Source of the DNA: Pseudoglutamicibacter cumminsii
GTDB lineage: Bacteria > Actinomycetota > Actinomycetes > Actinomycetales > Micrococcaceae
Reading direction: 5' to 3'
Assembly: GCF_003143995.1 (NCBI RefSeq)
Contig: NZ_QFWG01000002.1
Location: forward strand, 186,001-250,000
DNA length: 64,000 nt
A program made the position numbers and the translations under genes. The notes below the pieces were generated by a model that saw only the letters and a program-made list of their open reading frames with translations, was not told the origin of the DNA and did not search any database. Each line of letters begins with the position of its first letter. Position 1 is the stretch's first letter. Positions 1 through 9,487 of this stretch are shown piece after piece.

Positions 1-561
<561 letters not shown>

Positions 562-606
562 TCGGTAGTTGTTGCGACGCTAGCTAGATAGCTGGCGTAA
601 TACGTA

Positions 607-655
607 CGATGCGGCGGGTGCCTTCCGTAGGGGAGGTGCCCGCCGCATCGGCGTT
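607..655 (+). terminator. Terminator-like hairpin after rpoC
   Basis: GATGCGGCGGG (608-618) pairs with CCCGCCGCATC (639-649), an 11-bp GC-rich stem. Inside it CCTTCC (621-626) pairs with GGGAGG (631-636) around a GTAG loop. Only a short T-run (gcgttt) follows, so it may be an imperfect intrinsic terminator. Confidence 0.75.
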
Positions 656-796
656 TAAGGGTGTTTATGTTTCGGCAACGTGATGTTGCGTTGGTGTTTG
701 GTTTGCGCTGGCAATGTTGAGGTGTGCGAGCTGCGTTGGCATGCCCATGTACTGTGGGCCGTGCCAATGTAGACCGTTCCAATGTGGGGCCCTATA

Positions 797-820
797 TGGA
801 GATCTCTGTGGAGATCTCTG
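797..820. repeat. 12-bp perfect tandem duplication upstream of rpsL
   Basis: TGGAGATCTCTG occurs twice back to back (797-808, 809-820). Each copy contains the palindrome GAGATCTC. It lies upstream of the proposed rpsL promoter in a stretch (656-839) where I see no gene. Confidence 0.85.
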
Positions 821-839
821 TGGGGTGCGCCACTGCGGA

Positions 840-869
840 TTGTGGTGATAGCGAAAATGCTGATACAGT
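840..869 (+). promoter_or_regulatory. Candidate rpsL promoter
   Basis: TTGTGG (840-845) and TACAGT (864-869) are separated by 18 nt. An alternative -10 is GATACA at 862-867. The start of transcription would be near 876, just before the structured leader at 887. This is by eye only. Confidence 0.4.
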
Positions 870-886
870 TGTTAATCAGAGTTTTC

Positions 887-1040
887 GTGTGGAGAAGTGG
901 ACTCAGTCCGTGTCATTCGCAGGTTGAATGACGTACTCCACACTTTCGCACGCCTCGGACCATGCGGTTTAGAGATCGCGAGAAAACGATAACCGCACGC
1001 ATCGCCCGCCCGTCTTACTTTGTGGGGCACCAGGGTGGGC
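887..1040 (+). ncRNA. Structured 5' leader of the rpsL-rpsG-fusA operon
   Basis: Three helical domains follow one another. Domain 1 is a three-way junction: GTGTGGAG (887-894) pairs with CTCCACAC (936-943), enclosing a GGAC/GTCC hairpin (899-909) and a GTCATTC/GAATGAC hairpin (912-932, 7-nt loop). Domain 2 is TGCGGTT (963-969) with AACCGCA (991-997). Domain 3 is GCCCGCCC (1004-1011) with GGGTGGGC (1033-1040), one G-U pair. The last helix ends 23 nt before the ribosome binding site gtaagga (1064-1070). The pairing is seen in the sequence; a regulatory role, for example binding of S12 or S7, is inferred. I find no coding sequence in the 515-bp gap. Confidence 0.6.
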
Positions 1041-1076
1041 TCGCGGACAGTCCGATCAGCAACGTAAGGACATAGA

Positions 1077-1451
1077 TTGCCTACAATTCAGCAGCTGGTG
1101 CGCAAGGGTCGCGCTCCACAGAAGAACAAGTCGAAGACCCCGGCGCTTGAGGGTAACCCAATGCGACGCGGCGTGTGCACCCGCGTGTACACGACCACTC
1201 CAAAGAAGCCGAACTCCGCACTCCGCAAGGTTGCACGTGTTCGCCTCGCTGGTGGTACCGAAGTTACCGCCTACATCCCAGGTGAGGGCCACAACCTGCA
1301 GGAACACTCCATCGTGCTTGTGCGCGGTGGTCGTGTTAAGGACCTGCCAGGTGTTCGCTACAAGATCGTCCGTGGCGCACTCGACACCCAGGGTGTCAAG
1401 GACCGCGGCCAGGCCCGTTCCCGCTACGGCGCTAAGAAGGAGAAGAAGTAA
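1077..1451 (+). CDS. rpsL: 30S ribosomal protein S12
   Basis: S12 sits at the decoding centre of the small subunit. The 124-residue product has the signatures KKPNSALRK and [11 protein letters not shown]. The lysines whose substitution gives streptomycin resistance in other bacteria (K43 and K88 of E. coli numbering) are both present, so the sensitive form is expected. The start is TTG at 1077, preceded at 6 nt by gtaagga; no in-frame ATG nearby would give a normal N-terminus ([11 protein letters not shown]). It is the first gene of the str operon, and its stop overlaps the rpsG start by one base. Confidence 0.97.
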   Translation: MPTIQQLVRKGRAPQKNKSKTPALEGNPMRRGVCTRVYTTTPKKPNSALRKVARVRLAGGTEVTAYIPGEGHNLQEHSIVLVRGGRVKDLPGVRYKIVRGALDTQGVKDRGQARSRYGAKKEKK

Positions 1452-1921
1452 TGCCTCGTAAGGGTCCAGCTCCGAAGCGCCCTATTGTCAACGATCCGGT
1501 TTACGGCTCCGCATTGGTCACCCAGCTGATCAACAAGGTTCTCGTAGACGGTAAGAAGTCCACTGCAGAGCGCATTGTTTACGGTGCACTTGAAGGTACC
1601 CAGGCTAAGACCGGCAACGACCCGGTAGCCACCCTCAAGAAGGCCATCGAAAACATCAAGCCTGCACTTGAGGTTCGCTCCCGCCGCGTCGGTGGTGCAA
1701 CCTACCAGGTTCCAGTTGAGGTCAAGCCTGGTCGCTCGGTTGCACTCGCACTGCGCTGGCTGGTCGGCTTCTCCAAGGTTCGCCGCGAGAAGAGCATGAC
1801 CGAACGCCTCATGAACGAGATCCTGGACGCCTCCAACGGCCTCGGCGCTGCAGTTAAGCGTCGCGAGGATACTCACAAGATGGCGGAAGCCAACAAGGCG
1901 TTCGCTCACTACCGCTGGTAA
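1451..1921 (+). CDS. rpsG: 30S ribosomal protein S7
   Basis: S7 nucleates assembly of the 30S head by binding the 3' major domain of 16S rRNA. The 156 residues match the family length. Conserved parts include the N-terminal PRKGPAPKR and the stretch [12 protein letters not shown], and the protein ends AHYRW. The TAA of rpsL and this ATG share an A, so the two genes are translationally coupled. In E. coli S7 is the repressor of this operon; whether that holds here is unknown. A 13-bp hairpin separates it from fusA. Confidence 0.97.
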   Translation: MPRKGPAPKRPIVNDPVYGSALVTQLINKVLVDGKKSTAERIVYGALEGTQAKTGNDPVATLKKAIENIKPALEVRSRRVGGATYQVPVEVKPGRSVALALRWLVGFSKVRREKSMTERLMNEILDASNGLGAAVKRREDTHKMAEANKAFAHYRW

Positions 1922-1930
1922 TCCACGTTC

Positions 1931-1959
1931 TACCCGGTGGCGATCCTCGCCACCGGGTA
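1931..1959 (+). terminator. Intra-operon hairpin between rpsG and fusA
   Basis: TACCCGGTGGCGA (1931-1943) pairs perfectly with TCGCCACCGGGTA (1947-1959) around a 3-nt TCC loop, giving 13 bp. There is no T-run after it, so it may slow polymerase, protect or trim the message, or bind a protein rather than end transcription. fusA follows 28 nt later with its own good ribosome binding site (gtaaggga). Confidence 0.6.
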
Positions 1960-1987
1960 CTGACACTTCAACCGTAAGGGAGACACC

Positions 1988-4102
1988 GTGGCACTCGACG
2001 TGCTCACCGACCTTCAGAAGGTCCGCAACATCGGCATTATGGCCCACATCGATGCGGGCAAGACCACTACTACGGAACGCATCCTGTTCTACACGGGTGT
2101 GAACCACAAGCTCGGCGAGACGCACGACGGTGCATCGACGACCGACTGGATGGAGCAGGAGAAGGAGCGCGGTATTACCATTACCTCCGCTGCAGTCTCC
2201 GCTTACTGGAACAACAACCAGATCAACGTCATCGACACCCCAGGTCACGTTGACTTCACCGTTGAAGTTGAGCGTTCCCTGCGCGTTCTCGACGGCGCTG
2301 TCGCTGTCTTCGACGCTAAGGAAGGCGTTGAGCCACAGTCCGAAACCGTGTGGCGTCAGGCTGACAAGTACGGCGTTCCACGTATCTGCTTCGTCAACAA
2401 GATGGACAAGATGGGCGCAGACTTCTACCACACGGTAGAGACCATCGTGTCCCGCCTTGGCGCTAAGCCACTCGTGATGCAGCTGCCAATCGGTGCTGAG
2501 AACGACTTCGTTGGCGTTGTCGACCTCGTCACGATGAAGGCCCTCAAGTGGGAAGCTGACTCGAAGGGCGACGTCTCCCTCGGCCAGAAGTACACCACCG
2601 AGGAAATCCCAGCCGACCTCCAGGAGAAGGCTGAGGAATACCGCGCGAAGCTCGTTGAGGACGTCGCTGAAGCTGACGAAGACCTCATGGAGAAGTACCT
2701 CGAAGGTGAGGAGATCTCGGAAGCTGAGCTCAAGGCCGGTATCCGTAAGCTCACCGTCTCCGACGAAGCTTACCCAGTCTTCTGCGGCTCCGCGTTCAAG
2801 AACCGCGGTATCCAGCCAATCCTTGACGCCATCGTCGACTACCTGCCATCGCCACTGGATGTTCCACCGATGCACGGTACCGATCCGAAGGACGAGACGA
2901 TTGAGCTGACCCGTAAGCCATCCGTCGACGAACCATTCTCGGCTCTCGCGTTCAAGATCGCGTCCCACCCATTCTTCGGCACCCTGACCTTCATCCGCGT
3001 TTACTCGGGCCGCCTCGAATCCGGTGCTCAGATCCTGAACTCGACCAAGGGCAAGCGCGAGCGCATCGGCAAGATGTTCCAGATGCACGCAAACAAGGAA
3101 CAGCCAGTCGAAGAGGTCGTAGCGGGCCACATCTACGCGGTCATCGGCCTCAAGGACACCACCACTGGTGACACCCTGTGCGCAGCTGACGCTCCGATCA
3201 TCCTCGAATCGATGACCTTCCCAGAGCCAGTGATCTTCGTTGCTATCGAGCCGAAGACCAAGGGCGACCAGGAGAAGCTCTCGAACGCTATCCAGAAGCT
3301 CGTTGCTGAAGACCCAACCTTCACCGTTTCCCTCAACGAGGAAACCGGCCAGACCGAAATCGGTGGTATGGGCGAGCTGCACCTCGACGTCTTCGTCGAC
3401 CGCATGAAGCGCGAGTTCAAGGTTGAAGCTAACGTCGGTAAGCCACAGGTTGCATACCGCGAGACCATCCGCCGCACGGTGGAGAAGGTCGACTTCACCC
3501 ACAAGAAGCAGACCGGTGGTTCCGGTCAGTTCGCAAAGGTACAGGTTACCTTCGAGCCTCTCGAGGTTGAAGGCGACACCATCTACGAGTTTGAGAATGC
3601 CGTTACCGGTGGCCGTATTCCACGCGAATACATCCCATCCGTTGACCAGGGTATTCAGGAAGCCATGGAACTCGGTGTCCTGGCTGGCTACCCAATGGTC
3701 GGCGTCAAGGCAACCCTGCTCGACGGTGCATACCACGATGTTGACTCGTCCGAAATGGCGTTCAAGATCGCAGGCTCCCAGGTTTACAAGGAAGCCATGA
3801 AGCGCGCCAACCCGGTTCTCCTCGAACCGGTCATGGCCGTTGAGGTTCGCACCCCAGAAGAGTACATGGGTGACGTCATCGGTGACCTGAACTCCCGCCG
3901 TGGCTCCATCCAGTCGATGGATGACGCCCAGGGCGTTCGCGTCGTCAAGGCACAGGTACCGCTTTCGGAGATGTTCGGCTACATCGGCGACCTGCGTTCC
4001 CGTACGCAGGGCCGCGCAGTGTACTCGATGGTCTTCGACAGCTACGCTGAAGTCCCGAAGAACGTCGCGGACGAGATCATCCAGAAGTCCCGCGGCGAGT
4101 AA
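1988..4102 (+). CDS. fusA: Elongation factor G
   Basis: This GTPase drives ribosome translocation and, with RRF, ribosome recycling. The 704-residue protein has G1 [15 protein letters not shown] near residue 19, G3 DTPGHVDF, and G4 NKMD near residue 138. Domain IV contains the loop segment [12 protein letters not shown]-like [14 protein letters not shown]. Length and order fit canonical EF-G1 rather than the duplicated EF-G2 paralogue. The GTG start at 1988 is 6 nt after gtaaggga. A 12-bp hairpin follows at 4118-4155, before the separate tuf promoter region. Confidence 0.98.
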   Translation: MALDVLTDLQKVRNIGIMAHIDAGKTTTTERILFYTGVNHKLGETHDGASTTDWMEQEKERGITITSAAVSAYWNNNQINVIDTPGHVDFTVEVERSLRVLDGAVAVFDAKEGVEPQSETVWRQADKYGVPRICFVNKMDKMGADFYHTVETIVSRLGAKPLVMQLPIGAENDFVGVVDLVTMKALKWEADSKGDVSLGQKYTTEEIPADLQEKAEEYRAKLVEDVAEADEDLMEKYLEGEEISEAELKAGIRKLTVSDEAYPVFCGSAFKNRGIQPILDAIVDYLPSPLDVPPMHGTDPKDETIELTRKPSVDEPFSALAFKIASHPFFGTLTFIRVYSGRLESGAQILNSTKGKRERIGKMFQMHANKEQPVEEVVAGHIYAVIGLKDTTTGDTLCAADAPIILESMTFPEPVIFVAIEPKTKGDQEKLSNAIQKLVAEDPTFTVSLNEETGQTEIGGMGELHLDVFVDRMKREFKVEANVGKPQVAYRETIRRTVEKVDFTHKKQTGGSGQFAKVQVTFEPLEVEGDTIYEFENAVTGGRIPREYIPSVDQGIQEAMELGVLAGYPMVGVKATLLDGAYHDVDSSEMAFKIAGSQVYKEAMKRANPVLLEPVMAVEVRTPEEYMGDVIGDLNSRRGSIQSMDDAQGVRVVKAQVPLSEMFGYIGDLRSRTQGRAVYSMVFDSYAEVPKNVADEIIQKSRGE

Positions 4103-4117
4103 TTCCTGTGGGGAGAA

Positions 4118-4155
4118 CAAGTGGGCGGCGCTGCCGCGGTAGGGCCGCCCACTTG
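4118..4155 (+). terminator. Hairpin after fusA
   Basis: CAAGTGGGCGGC (4118-4129) pairs with GCCGCCCACTTG (4144-4155), 12 bp with a 14-nt loop. A second smaller hairpin, CCGCCGG (4160-4166) with CCGGCGG (4185-4191), follows. Neither has a clear T-run, so partial read-through into tuf is possible. Confidence 0.6.
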
Positions 4156-4243
4156 CTCACCGCCGGCATAGCTTTATAGGCTTACCGGCGGACGAACAGG
4201 GATCACCGCTAAGGTGAGGGAGATCTCACTGGATCCCGCTGAA

Positions 4244-4306
4244 TTTTCATAAACCAACACGCCATCAGTAGACTGATCGTTAGCATGCTCACCAAAAGAG
4301 TGAGCA
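4244..4306 (+). promoter_or_regulatory. Candidate tuf promoter and leader hairpin
   Basis: TAGACT (4269-4274) has the same form as the -10-like hexamers before rplN and rplM. The -35 is poor (TTTTCA at 4244-4249, 19-nt gap). Downstream, TGCTCAC (4286-4292) pairs with GTGAGCA (4300-4306). The tuf ribosome binding site is aggagg, just before 4344. Confidence 0.4.
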
Positions 4307-4343
4307 GTAATAAGTTTGCTGAAAACAGTTCTAGGAGGAACCT

Positions 4344-5537
4344 GTGGCAAAGGCAAAGTTTGACCGCTCCAAGCCGCACGTAAACGTTGGCACCATCGGC
4401 CACGTTGACCACGGTAAGACGACGCTCTCCGCTGCTATCTCGAAGGTACTGGCTGACCGTTTCCCATCGGAGACCAACGTCCAGCGCGACTTCGACACCA
4501 TTGACTCCGCTCCGGAAGAGCGCCAGCGCGGTATTACCATCTCCATCTCCCACGTGGAGTACGAGACCGAGAAGCGTCACTACGCACACATTGACGCTCC
4601 AGGCCACGCTGACTACGTCAAGAACATGATTACCGGTGCTGCTCAGATGGACGGCGCAATCCTCGTGGTTGCTGCTACTGACGGCCCAATGGCTCAGACC
4701 CGCGAGCACGTTCTGCTGGCCCGCCAGGTTGGCGTTCCTGCACTGCTCGTTGCACTCAACAAGTGCGACATGGTTGACGACGAAGAGCTCCTCGACCTCG
4801 TCGAGATGGAAGTTCGCGAACTTCTGTCCTCCCAGGGCTTCGACGGCGACGACGCACCAGTTATCCGCGTTTCCGCTTACCAGGCTCTCCAGGGCGACGA
4901 GAAGTGGGCTGACTCCATCATGGAGCTCATGAACGCTGTTGACGAGTACATCCCAGACCCAGTCCGCGAGAAGGATCAGCCATTCCTGATGCCAATCGAG
5001 GACGTCTTCACCATTACCGGTCGCGGTACCGTTGTTACCGGCCGTGCAGAGCGCGGTACCCTCAAGCTCAACTCCGAGGTTGAGATCGTTGGTCTGCGCC
5101 CACTGCAGAAGACCACCGTTACCGGTATCGAGATGTTCCACAAGCAGCTCGACGAAGCATGGGCTGGCGAGAACTGTGGTCTGCTGCTCCGCGGTCTCAA
5201 GCGTGAAGACGTTGAGCGCGGTCAGGTTGTTGTCGAGCCAGGCTCGATCACCCCACACACCGAGTTCGAGGCAAACGTCTACATCCTCTCCAAGGACGAG
5301 GGTGGCCGTCACAACCCGTTCTACTCGAACTACCGCCCACAGTTCTACTTCCGTACGACTGACGTGACCGGTGTTATTACCCTCCCAGAGGGCACCGAGA
5401 TGGTTATGCCAGGTGACACCACCGAGATGACCGTCGAGCTCATCCAGCCAATCGCTATGGAAGAGGGCCTCGGCTTCGCTATCCGTGAGGGTGGCCGCAC
5501 CGTTGGTTCGGGCCGCGTTACCAAGATCATCAAGTAA
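4344..5537 (+). CDS. tuf: Elongation factor Tu
   Basis: EF-Tu delivers aminoacyl-tRNA to the ribosomal A site as a GTP complex. The 397-residue product carries [10 protein letters not shown] (G1), DAPGHADY with the catalytic histidine (G3) and NKCD (G4). Domains 2 and 3 are complete, down to the end GRVTKIIK. The GTG start follows ctaggaggaacct. It belongs to the str cluster but is set apart from fusA by hairpins and a promoter-like region, and a good intrinsic terminator lies 58 nt past its stop. It is the only tuf in the window. Confidence 0.98.
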   Translation: MAKAKFDRSKPHVNVGTIGHVDHGKTTLSAAISKVLADRFPSETNVQRDFDTIDSAPEERQRGITISISHVEYETEKRHYAHIDAPGHADYVKNMITGAAQMDGAILVVAATDGPMAQTREHVLLARQVGVPALLVALNKCDMVDDEELLDLVEMEVRELLSSQGFDGDDAPVIRVSAYQALQGDEKWADSIMELMNAVDEYIPDPVREKDQPFLMPIEDVFTITGRGTVVTGRAERGTLKLNSEVEIVGLRPLQKTTVTGIEMFHKQLDEAWAGENCGLLLRGLKREDVERGQVVVEPGSITPHTEFEANVYILSKDEGGRHNPFYSNYRPQFYFRTTDVTGVITLPEGTEMVMPGDTTEMTVELIQPIAMEEGLGFAIREGGRTVGSGRVTKIIK

Positions 5538-5595
5538 GACCCTTCTTACTGATCTGGTGCAGGCCACATCGACATGATGTGAACCAGCCATAACG

Positions 5596-5640
5596 AAAAA
5601 GGGACCCGATTCTCCGTTAGGGGAGTCGGGTCCCTTTTCG
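5596..5640 (+). terminator. Intrinsic terminator after tuf
   Basis: AAAAGGGACCCGA pairs with TCGGGTCCCTTTT (5597-5609 with 5626-5638) around an imperfectly paired inner part. The A-run on the left and T-run on the right would let it work in both directions. Confidence 0.85.
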
Positions 5641-5713
5641 TATGAGGTGGATTGTATCGGCAGCGCTGCATGGTGAAGTGCTACAGCTCGAGGGTTGTGC
5701 TGATCACACTGTT

Positions 5714-5742
5714 TTGTTAATCGGCTCAGAGTGTGGCACACT
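5714..5742 (+). promoter_or_regulatory. Candidate S10 operon promoter
   Basis: TTGTTA (5714-5719) is followed after 17 nt by CACACT (5737-5742) and then GGATAAG. This aligns with TAGACT-AGATAG before rplM and TAAGAT-GGATAG before infA. It is a weak match by sequence; the support is the shared layout. Confidence 0.35.
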
Positions 5743-5828
5743 GGATAAGTTGGCTTTTTAGGGCTAAAGCTCTGCGCCAACAAGATCCCCGCAAAATAAT
5801 CAGGCGTACAACACCGCAACGTTGAAGA

Positions 5829-5907
5829 CACGCCCGAGTGCGTGGATCGGAGCTCGGCCGAGGCAAGGAACCCTGAAGTTTCAGGATTTGGCTCGAAACC
5901 GGGCGTG
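5829..5907 (+). ncRNA. Structured leader of the S10 operon (rpsJ leader)
   Basis: CACGCCCG (5829-5836) pairs with CGGGCGTG (5900-5907), closing a domain. Within it CCTGA (5872-5876) pairs with TCAGG (5881-5885), and CTC/GAG or CCGAG/CTCGG pairings compete around 5834-5862. The 480-bp gap between tuf and rpsJ holds no gene I can support, so most of it downstream of 5750 is probably this leader. In E. coli L4 controls the S10 operon through its leader; a similar role here is inference. Confidence 0.5.
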
Positions 5908-6017
5908 CCGGTCACAGTAAGCACATAGAGAACCAGACCTTCCTGGAAACTATCCGCTGCAGCTGTGACCCGTGAGGCACACATCAATAACAGTGCTAAC
6001 AACGTAAGGAAGACAGC

Positions 6018-6326
6018 ATGGCGGGACAGAAGATCCGCATCCGGCTGAAGTCATACGACCACGAGGTCATTGACACCTCCGCCCGCAAGATCGTGGATAC
6101 GGTCACTCGCGCTGGCGCAACCGTCGTCGGCCCAGTGCCACTGCCAACGGAGAAGAACACGTTCACCGTGATTCGCTCCCCACACAAGTACAAGGACTCC
6201 CGCGAGCACTTCGAGATGCGCACCCACAAGCGCCTCATCGACATCGTGGATCCAACTCCAAAGGCCGTCGACTCGCTTATGCGCCTCGACCTGCCAGCGG
6301 ATGTCAACATCGAAATCAAGCTTTAA
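6018..6326 (+). CDS. rpsJ: 30S ribosomal protein S10
   Basis: S10 is a small-subunit head protein and, in other bacteria, also NusE, a partner of NusB/NusG in antitermination. The 102-residue product, beginning [19 protein letters not shown], has the family length and the long loop region [17 protein letters not shown]. The ATG follows gtaaggaagacagc. It opens the S10 operon, which runs without a terminator to rpsQ. A 377-nt leader upstream is described separately. Confidence 0.97.
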   Translation: MAGQKIRIRLKSYDHEVIDTSARKIVDTVTRAGATVVGPVPLPTEKNTFTVIRSPHKYKDSREHFEMRTHKRLIDIVDPTPKAVDSLMRLDLPADVNIEIKL

Positions 6327-6347
6327 TAGGGAGGTGCTGAGATAACT

Positions 6348-6998
6348 ATGACCGCAAGCCGCAACATCAAGGGCCTGCTGGGCACGAAGCTCGGCATGAC
6401 CCAGGTCTGGGATAAAGACAACAACCTGATCCCGGTAACCGTCGTCAAGGCTGACGCTAACGTCGTCACCCAGCTGCGCAACGAAGAGCGCGACGGCTAC
6501 ACCGCGATCCAGATCGGCTACGGCCAGGTAGACCCAACCAAGGTCACCAAGCCACTCGCCGGCCACTTCAAGGCCGCAGGCGTGACCCCACGCCGCCACG
6601 TAGCCGAAGTACGTACCGCTGACGCAGCAGACTACGAGCTCGGCCAGGAACTCACCGTCGAGCAGTTTGAAGCCGGTTCCAAGGTAGACATCACCGGAAC
6701 CACCAAGGGTAAGGGCTTCGCTGGTGCAATGAAGCGCCACGGCTTCGCCGGCGCTGGTGCATCCCACGGTCAGCACAAGAACCACCGCAAGCCAGGCTCC
6801 GTTGGCCAGGCGTCGACCCCAGGTCGCGTCTTCAAGGGCAAGAAGCTTCCGGGCCGCATGGGTGTTGAGCGTCAGACGACCCTGAATCTCACCGTTCACG
6901 GCGTAGACGCAGAGAACAACCTCCTGCTCATCAAGGGCGCCGTCCCAGGTCCTCGTGGCCAGGTTGTCCTGGTTCGCACTGCAGTGAAGGGAGCCTAA
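6348..6998 (+). CDS. rplC: 50S ribosomal protein L3
   Basis: L3 binds 23S rRNA near the peptidyl-transferase centre and initiates 50S assembly. The 216 residues include the start [14 protein letters not shown] and the long extension around [21 protein letters not shown] that reaches the A site. The signature [15 protein letters not shown] is near residue 165. The spacing to rpsJ is 21 nt, and rplD follows after 3 nt, so translation is probably coupled. Confidence 0.97.
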   Translation: MTASRNIKGLLGTKLGMTQVWDKDNNLIPVTVVKADANVVTQLRNEERDGYTAIQIGYGQVDPTKVTKPLAGHFKAAGVTPRRHVAEVRTADAADYELGQELTVEQFEAGSKVDITGTTKGKGFAGAMKRHGFAGAGASHGQHKNHRKPGSVGQASTPGRVFKGKKLPGRMGVERQTTLNLTVHGVDAENNLLLIKGAVPGPRGQVVLVRTAVKGA

Positions 6999-7001
6999 CC
7001 A

Positions 7002-7610
7002 ATGGCTATCAAAACCGTAAAGGTTGATCTCCCAGCAGAGATCTTCGATACCGAGGCTAACGTTGCTCTCTTGCACCAGGTAGTTGTTGCGCAAGAGGCA
7101 GCACGCCGCCAGGGTACGCACAAGACCAAGACCCGTGCAGAACGCTCCGGCTCCGGCATCAAGCCGTTCCGCCAGAAGGGTACCGGTCGCGCACGTCAGG
7201 GCTCCATCCGTGAGCCACAGATGCGCGGCGGTGGTATCGCACACGGTCCAGTCCCACGCGACTACTCCCAGCGCACCCCTAAGAAGATGAAGGCAGCTGC
7301 ACTTCGCGGCGCCCTCTCCGATCGTGCACGCCACGATCGCATCCACGTCGTAGAGGACATCGTCACGGGCGACACCCCGTCGACCAAGCAGGCTCGCGAG
7401 AACCTCAAGTCCCTCACGACCAGGAAGAACCTGCTCGTGGTGCTCGAACGCGCCAACGACGTCGCAGCTCTGTCCGTGCGCAACCTTGAGTTCGTACACG
7501 CACTGTTTGTGGACCAGCTCAACACCTACGATGTGCTCCGCGCTGATGACGTCATCTTCACGAAGCTGCCTTCGACGCCTTCATCGGTAAGGAGGACGCC
7601 AAGTGACTAA
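7002..7610 (+). CDS. rplD: 50S ribosomal protein L4, 3' end out of frame by one base
   Basis: L4 lines the peptide exit tunnel. The loop ([14 protein letters not shown]) and the C-terminal [10 protein letters not shown] are present, so the identity is secure. After FTK (codon 7563-7565) the frame reads [14 protein letters not shown], which is unlike L4. Adding one base there restores [13 protein letters not shown] and a TGA at 7604-7606, which overlaps the rplW start as GTGA, the junction type seen elsewhere in this operon. The intact protein would be 201 residues. I take this as a single-base deletion, most likely a sequence error, though a true C-terminal change is possible because only the tail is altered. 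Confidence 0.93.
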   Translation: MAIKTVKVDLPAEIFDTEANVALLHQVVVAQEAARRQGTHKTKTRAERSGSGIKPFRQKGTGRARQGSIREPQMRGGGIAHGPVPRDYSQRTPKKMKAAALRGALSDRARHDRIHVVEDIVTGDTPSTKQARENLKSLTTRKNLLVVLERANDVAALSVRNLEFVHALFVDQLNTYDVLRADDVIFTKLPSTPSSVRRTPSD

Positions 7611-7911
7611 CATCAACCGTCGCACGGCCCACGACGTCATCGTCGCTCCGGTCGTTTCGGAAAAGAGCTACAACCTGATCGACGAGGGTCAGTACACCTT
7701 CCTGGTGGACCCACGCTCGAACAAGACCGAAATCAAGGCTGCAGTAGAGGAGATCTACGGCGTCAAGGTTGCATCGGTCAACACCAACAATCGCCCGGGT
7801 AAGCGCACGCGTACCCGCTTCGGTTGGGGACAGCGCAAGAACACCAAGCGCGCAATCGTCACCCTCCAGGGCGATGACACCATCGACATCTTCGGCGGTC
7901 CGGTCGCCTAA
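7603..7911 (+). CDS. rplW: 50S ribosomal protein L23
   Basis: L23 surrounds the tunnel exit and docks SRP and trigger factor. The 102 residues include [19 protein letters not shown] at the N-terminus and the loop [20 protein letters not shown] that projects toward the tunnel. The GTG start overlaps the frame-restored stop of rplD by four bases (GTGA), which supports both this start and the view that the rplD frame is disturbed. rplB follows after 34 nt with the site cgaggaac. Confidence 0.97.
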   Translation: MTNINRRTAHDVIVAPVVSEKSYNLIDEGQYTFLVDPRSNKTEIKAAVEEIYGVKVASVNTNNRPGKRTRTRFGWGQRKNTKRAIVTLQGDDTIDIFGGPVA

Positions 7912-7945
7912 GGCAACCGGAGACCACTTTAACGAGGAACAATAA

Positions 7946-8785
7946 ATGGCAATTCGCAAATACAAGCCGACAACGCCGGGCCTGCGTGGCTCGTCCGTTG
8001 CCGACTTCGCAGAAATTACGCGCAGCACGCCAGAGAAGTCCCTTCTCCGCCCGCTGCACAAGACCGGTGGCCGTAACAACACCGGCCGCATCACGACCCG
8101 TCACAAGGGTGGTGGCCACAAGCGCCAGTACCGTCTGATCGACTTCCGTCGCGCAGACAAGGACGGCGTACCGGCAAAGGTCGCTCACATCGAGTACGAC
8201 CCGAACCGCACCGCCCGCATCGCACTGCTCCACTACGTGGACGGCACCAAGCGCTACATCGTAGCGCCAGAGCGCCTCAAGCAGGGCGACCGCGTCGAGT
8301 CCGGCCCGAACGCTGACATCAAGCCAGGCAACAACCTGCCGCTGCGCAACATCCCAGTCGGTACCGTTGTGCACGCAATCGAGCTCCGCCCAGGTGGCGG
8401 CGCAAAGATGGCTCGTTCCGCTGGTGCATCCGCTCAGCTCGTCGCACGTGAAGGCAAGCACGCACAGCTGCGTCTGCCATCCGGCGAAATCCGCAACGTT
8501 GACGTCCGCTGCCGCGCAACCGTCGGCGAGGTCGGCAACGCTGAGCAGATCAACATCAACTGGGGTAAGGCCGGCCGTATGCGCTGGAAGGGCATCCGCC
8601 CAACCGTCCGCGGTGTCGCTATGAACCCAGTCGATCACCCACACGGTGGTGGTGAAGGCCGTACCTCTGGTGGCCGTCACCCAGTCAACCCAGCCGGTAA
8701 GAAGGAAGGCCGCACGCGCCGTCCTAACAAGTCCAGCGACAAGCTCATTGTGCGCCGTCGCCGCACTGGCAAGAACAAGCGATAG
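7946..8785 (+). CDS. rplB: 50S ribosomal protein L2
   Basis: L2 is needed for subunit joining and peptidyl-transferase activity. The 279-residue protein shows [18 protein letters not shown] near residue 50 and [16 protein letters not shown] near residue 225, which includes the histidine implicated in peptide bond formation in E. coli L2. It ends in a basic tail ([10 protein letters not shown]). It sits in the expected place between rplW and rpsS, with a 10-nt gap before rpsS. Confidence 0.98.
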   Translation: MAIRKYKPTTPGLRGSSVADFAEITRSTPEKSLLRPLHKTGGRNNTGRITTRHKGGGHKRQYRLIDFRRADKDGVPAKVAHIEYDPNRTARIALLHYVDGTKRYIVAPERLKQGDRVESGPNADIKPGNNLPLRNIPVGTVVHAIELRPGGGAKMARSAGASAQLVAREGKHAQLRLPSGEIRNVDVRCRATVGEVGNAEQININWGKAGRMRWKGIRPTVRGVAMNPVDHPHGGGEGRTSGGRHPVNPAGKKEGRTRRPNKSSDKLIVRRRRTGKNKR

Positions 8786-8795
8786 GAGCTCTTAG

Positions 8796-9077
8796 ATGCC
8801 ACGCAGCCTTAAGAAGGGCCCCTTCGTTGATCAGCACCTTCTTGTGAAGGTCCTGAACCAGAACGAAGCAGGTACCCGCAACGTCATCAAGACGTGGTCC
8901 CGCCGTTCCATGATCGTGCCGGACATGCTCGGCCACACGATCGCTGTGCACGACGGACGTAAGCACATCCCAGTGTTCATCACTGAGTCGATGGTCGGCC
9001 ACAAGCTCGGCGAGTTCGCTATGACGCGTACTTTCCGCGGCCACGTGAAGGACGACAAGAAGGGCAAGCGCCGCTGA
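8796..9077 (+). CDS. rpsS: 30S ribosomal protein S19
   Basis: S19 contacts the 50S subunit and the A-site finger and forms a complex with S13. The 93-residue product starts [12 protein letters not shown], a typical N-terminus, and has [17 protein letters not shown] near its end. The start follows the site aggagctctt. The 44-nt gap to rplV contains the purine-rich site aggaaaggaaagca. Confidence 0.97.
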   Translation: MPRSLKKGPFVDQHLLVKVLNQNEAGTRNVIKTWSRRSMIVPDMLGHTIAVHDGRKHIPVFITESMVGHKLGEFAMTRTFRGHVKDDKKGKRR

Positions 9078-9121
9078 CCATAGGTCAGAGGTTGCAGCTC
9101 CTTCCTTAGGAAAGGAAAGCA

Positions 9122-9487
9122 ATGGAAGCCAAGGCAATTGCGCGCCACCTGCGCGTTACGCCGATGAAGGCCCGGCGCGTCGTCAATCTTGTCCGCGGCA
9201 AGCAGACGACCGAGGCACTCGCGATCCTGAAGTTCGCCCAGCAGGGCGCTTCGGAGCCTGTGTACAAGGTTGTCGCCTCCGCTGTCGCGAACGCGCGCCA
9301 GAAGGCCGATCAGCAGGGTCTGCCGTTCAACGAGGACGAGCTCTACATCAGCGAAGCTTATGTAGACGAAGGCCCAACCATGAAGCGGTTCCAGCCACGC
9401 GCTCAAGGCCGTGCATTCCGCATCAACAAGCGCACCAGCCACGTCACCGTGGTCGTTGCCACGCCTGAGAAGGGTGGGGAGAAGTAA
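9122..9487 (+). CDS. rplV: 50S ribosomal protein L22
   Basis: L22 lines the exit tunnel with a long beta hairpin; changes in it affect macrolide response in other bacteria. The 121-residue product begins [20 protein letters not shown]. The hairpin segment is [21 protein letters not shown]. No deviation in the hairpin is obvious. The stop abuts the rpsC start directly (taa-atg). Confidence 0.97.
   Translation: MEAKAIARHLRVTPMKARRVVNLVRGKQTTEALAILKFAQQGASEPVYKVVASAVANARQKADQQGLPFNEDELYISEAYVDEGPTMKRFQPRAQGRAFRINKRTSHVTVVVATPEKGGEK

Noticed and set aside
724-927. A 67-codon frame before rpsL.
   Set aside because: It spans the 12-bp duplication, the promoter candidate and part of the three-way junction; no ribosome binding site and no likeness to known proteins.
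1424-4120. An 898-codon minus-strand open frame opposite rpsG and fusA.
   Set aside because: It is a shadow of two highly conserved genes whose codon choice avoids reverse-strand stops; there is no domain or ribosome binding site.
4209-6002. A 597-codon minus-strand open frame opposite tuf.
   Set aside because: Same reasoning: antisense of a highly biased gene, with its N-terminal part running across the rpsJ leader.
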